From a virus, in IMG/VR virus record IMGVR_UViG_3300030685_000017, positions 60,608 through 124,607 of that record: a stretch of DNA of 64,000 bases; one strand, written 5' to 3'. Numbering within the stretch: the stretch's first letter is position 1; each line of letters starts with the position of its first letter. The notes under the pieces were generated by a model that was not told the DNA's origin, did no database searches, and was given only the letters and a program-made list of their open reading frames with translations. Both the position numbers and the translations under genes were made by a program. Below are positions 61,711 through 64,000 of this stretch, piece after piece.

Positions 61711-62232
61711 TTATTTTTTTGTATCCATTTGTTCTACAGCTTTTGCTATAATTGGTGTAACCATTTCTCCAAATTCTACAATTATTTTATTAACTATAGC
61801 ATTTGTAGACATATTATTTGTAATAAAATCATCATAAACCATATTTAATACTGTTTGAAATTCTTCTAATTCTTTCTGATTAGTAGTACTCATAGTACTT
61901 ATGAATGCTTCAATAATACCATTTTCATTTAAAGCATCATATAAATCAACAGGATTTTCATGTTCAAAATCAATATCAATTACTGTATATAAATTAATAA
62001 GATTTAATACATATAACATATACTTAAATGGAGATTTTATTTGAATTTCCGGTGTAGAATTTCCCTCTACATATTTAAAACACGTTGCATTAATAATACG
62101 AGTAGCTATATCAATTTTTTTTAAATAAGGAACATATCCTGTTAAAATAATTTTACGAATTAATGTAGGTTTATCTGTATCCTTTTTGTTAAAAATTGTA
62201 ATAAATTCTTTTACTGTTTTTTTTACTGTCAT
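61711..62232 (-). CDS. probable tail assembly chaperone
   Basis: 173 residues, alpha-helical (DLYDALNENGIIEAFISTMS, NAIVNKIIVEFGEMVTPIIA). AAAAGGAG site. Position just before the tape measure region and helical nature suggest a chaperone; no clear slippery site or frameshifted extension was found, so this is tentative. Confidence 0.45.
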   Translation of the reverse strand: MTVKKTVKEFITIFNKKDTDKPTLIRKIILTGYVPYLKKIDIATRIINATCFKYVEGNSTPEIQIKSPFKYMLYVLNLINLYTVIDIDFEHENPVDLYDALNENGIIEAFISTMSTTNQKELEEFQTVLNMVYDDFITNNMSTNAIVNKIIVEFGEMVTPIIAKAVEQMDTKK

Positions 62233-62255
62233 TTTAATTCTCCTTTTTATTCAAA

Positions 62256-62717
62256 TCAACTATACATATACATAACTGCTTGTCCTATACATATTGCATC
62301 AGATTCATCTGATCCAGCAGTTAATTCTAAATTTTCTGCAATATAGTCAATAGCTTCTTGTTTTGTTTTACCTATTTTTAATACGTGTCTCCAAGTACTA
62401 GGAGAAACGATAAAGAACGGAATATGATAAATCATACATAATCCAATAAGTGCACCTTGTAATCTTGTTAATTGTTTAAATGATTCTGCATTCATTTGAT
62501 ATTGTGTATCTTCAAAACTTACTGTTAAATTACTCATATATCCTTTAAATAAATCCTTTATAGCATTAAACATTAATTCCATACGTTTGTTTGAATCTTT
62601 TTCTTTATGAAAATCTATTAAACCATGAGTTTTATATTTACCATTTATCCAAATACAATAACCAGTTAGTTTAGTAGCTTGATCAAAAGAAATATGATAG
62701 ACATCTTTTGCTTTCAT
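62256..62717 (-). CDS. ruvC: RuvC-like Holliday junction resolvase
   Basis: 153 residues with the RNase-H-like catalytic acids: ISFDQATKLTGYCIW (Asp), TVSFEDTQYQ (Glu), and SDESDAICIGQA (Asp pair). Typical of small phage RuvC enzymes that cut branched DNA before packaging. AGGAT site. In the late operon next to the recombinase gene. Confidence 0.85.
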   Translation of the reverse strand: MKAKDVYHISFDQATKLTGYCIWINGKYKTHGLIDFHKEKDSNKRMELMFNAIKDLFKGYMSNLTVSFEDTQYQMNAESFKQLTRLQGALIGLCMIYHIPFFIVSPSTWRHVLKIGKTKQEAIDYIAENLELTAGSDESDAICIGQAVMYMYS

Positions 62718-62725
62718 TTTATTTT

Positions 62726-63685
62726 TTATCCTATTTTAAAGCTATTAGCTCGTTCCTTAATTTTACTATTGTCAATTTTGAGATAGAACTTCTTAGTGGT
62801 ATCTGTACTTTCATGATGAAGTAATGTAGATACATCTTCTAAAGACATTCCGGCTTCATTTTTTAATAAAGTAGCATATGAATGTCTAAAATCATGAGGA
62901 TGTAAACTGGGTTCTCCGATCATTATTCCAATAATTTTACACCAACTATCTAAAGTTCCATTTGTTATACAATTCTTCTCATTAGTAGAATTTGTAATAA
63001 ATAACCACCCATAATCTTCTATCTTATTATCAATTCTGTATTGCTTTAATTTTTTTAAATAGTCTACAATTTCATCATTAAGATATAATTCAACTACTTT
63101 ACCTTCTTTTTCTAAAACATCTTTACATATTAAATTGTCTAAATCTATTTGTTCCCATTTTAAATGTGCTATAGCATTAACTCTAGCCATCGTAAATAAA
63201 GAAATAAAAGCATAAACTAATAATTGTAAATCTCCTTTATCTATTAATACTTGACGCATTAATTTTACTTCACTCATTGTTAAATAAGTCTGTTGAGTTA
63301 TTGGTTGACCCGCTTTAGGTCTATCAATAAATTCTGTAGGAGATTCTGTAATCATCTTTTTCTTACGTAAAAATTTATAAAAAGCTGAAATAGAAGACAT
63401 GACTCTTTTTTGTCTATTGGTATTATTACCTTGCTGTTTTCTCCAATAAAAATATTCTTCCAGATCTTCATCTTTCGCTTCTAATACTGATAAATTAAAT
63501 TGTTTATCATACATAAAAATAAACCATTGTATTAAATCAGCATTATATTGTATAATAGAATTAAGAGATAATTCACGTATAGACATATCTATTTGATATT
63601 TTTCAAAATATTTTAACGTTTCAGGATTAATTTGTTTTCTTTTTTCAGGATCAGATAATGAAATCCTTTTACTTCGTTCTGCCAT
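62726..63685 (-). CDS. tyrosine recombinase
   Basis: 319 residues from the ATG at 63685 (GGAAGG upstream); another in-frame ATG lies four codons earlier. N-terminal core-binding domain, catalytic domain with FTMARVNAIAHL (first Arg), HDFRHSYATLL (His-x-x-Arg), LHHEST and KKFYLKID (Tyr). XerC/D-like. Third such enzyme in the window and first of the late genes seen here. No attachment site recognised. Confidence 0.9.
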   Translation of the reverse strand: MAERSKRISLSDPEKRKQINPETLKYFEKYQIDMSIRELSLNSIIQYNADLIQWFIFMYDKQFNLSVLEAKDEDLEEYFYWRKQQGNNTNRQKRVMSSISAFYKFLRKKKMITESPTEFIDRPKAGQPITQQTYLTMSEVKLMRQVLIDKGDLQLLVYAFISLFTMARVNAIAHLKWEQIDLDNLICKDVLEKEGKVVELYLNDEIVDYLKKLKQYRIDNKIEDYGWLFITNSTNEKNCITNGTLDSWCKIIGIMIGEPSLHPHDFRHSYATLLKNEAGMSLEDVSTLLHHESTDTTKKFYLKIDNSKIKERANSFKIG

Positions 63686-63704
63686 ATTACCTTCCATTCA
63701 AAAG

Positions 63705-63734
63705 AGGAAGAAACAATATTTAATTTCTTCCTCA
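63705..63734 (-). terminator. intrinsic terminator
   Basis: On the minus strand GAGGAAGAAA pairs with TTTCTTCCTC around a 10-base loop, followed by TTTTGAATGG. Lies just after the stop of the edge gene and before the recombinase gene. Confidence 0.65.
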
Positions 63735-63741
63735 AATTTTA

Positions 63742-64000
63742 CTATAAAATTAAATATTCATATTCATCTGTAATACTATCTATATAATCATAACAATAGA
63801 TATAAAAATCTTTCTTCTGATTATACTTTAATATTTTAGAATTACAATCATAAGATATAAATATAGTGTCGGAACTATAATTTACATATTCTTTTAAAAT
63901 ATCATTATATAAACAAGTAATTGTTACTTCTTTTTCTCCATCAAATACCATAATATATTCATTATCAGTAATTTTTCCATTAACTATTTCTATGTCTACA
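63742..64000 (-). CDS. 5'-truncated hypothetical protein
   Basis: The frame is open from the window edge to TAG at 63744-63742, about 86 codons. An ATG at 63951 is internal: the frame upstream reads VDIEIVNGKITDNEYI without a stop. Beta-rich, Tyr/Asp-rich. No function recognised. Confidence 0.6.
   Translation of the reverse strand, partial: VDIEIVNGKITDNEYIMVFDGEKEVTITCLYNDILKEYVNYSSDTIFISYDCNSKILKYNQKKDFYIYCYDYIDSITDEYEYLIL

Noticed and set aside
1-64000. CRISPR arrays
   Set aside because: No regularly spaced short repeats were seen. The Cas4-like nuclease stands in a replication operon without other cas genes.

Overview
The window is one contiguous piece of a large, AT-rich bacteriophage genome whose host is most likely a Firmicute (Clostridia-like). 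I infer this from the very low GC, AGGAGG-type ribosome binding sites, sigma-A-type promoters (TTGACA, 17 bp, TATAAT), a TP901-type tape measure protein, an LLH-type holin, a GH24 lysin with a C-terminal repeat domain of the kind seen in gut Clostridia, and a class II ribonucleotide reductase. No terminase, portal or capsid gene is present, so the window is only part of the genome. The first gene (plus strand) and the last gene (minus strand) both run off the edges.

Layout. (1) 1-16 kb, plus strand: about 35 small accessory genes. At least 16 share a short C-terminal motif of the form F-x-T-F-K-E-R on two different N-terminal domains. Among them are a radical SAM enzyme, a tRNA-Leu, an RtcB RNA ligase (now frame-disrupted), a ThyX-like enzyme, a lipoprotein, a DUF3307-like membrane protein and a DEDD exonuclease. 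Six genes here carry stops or frame changes. (2) 16-19.8 kb: a tyrosine recombinase followed by a cysteine desulfurase. (3) 19.8-34.6 kb: replication and recombination genes: an SSB-like protein, a Sak4-like ATPase, a putative loader, DnaB-like helicase, TOPRIM primase, Cas4/RecB-like nuclease, DnaE-type polymerase and a RecD2-like helicase split by an intein. A 0.9-kb structured, mostly non-coding stretch with two tRNA-like elements precedes the polymerase. (4) 34.6-40.9 kb: a secreted SleB-like hydrolase, a guanylate-kinase-like enzyme, a deoxyribosyltransferase-like protein, class II ribonucleotide reductase with a second intein, and dUTPase. A strong bidirectional terminator follows. (5) 64-41 kb, minus strand: recombinase, RuvC-like resolvase, tail genes including a 2763-residue tape measure protein, baseplate and fibre genes, another tyrosine recombinase, holin, lysin.

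The most unusual things I see are: the shared C-terminal tail on many otherwise unrelated small proteins; a silent tail-fibre tip cassette lying tail-to-tail and inverted next to the expressed fibre gene and beside a tyrosine recombinase with its own promoter, which looks like a fibre-switching module; three tRNA-like elements with intact acceptor and T arms but missing or aberrant anticodon arms; and a promoter family sharing a conserved initially transcribed sequence (CTTACAA). Function calls are by motif recognition from the translated sequence only; no database search was run.
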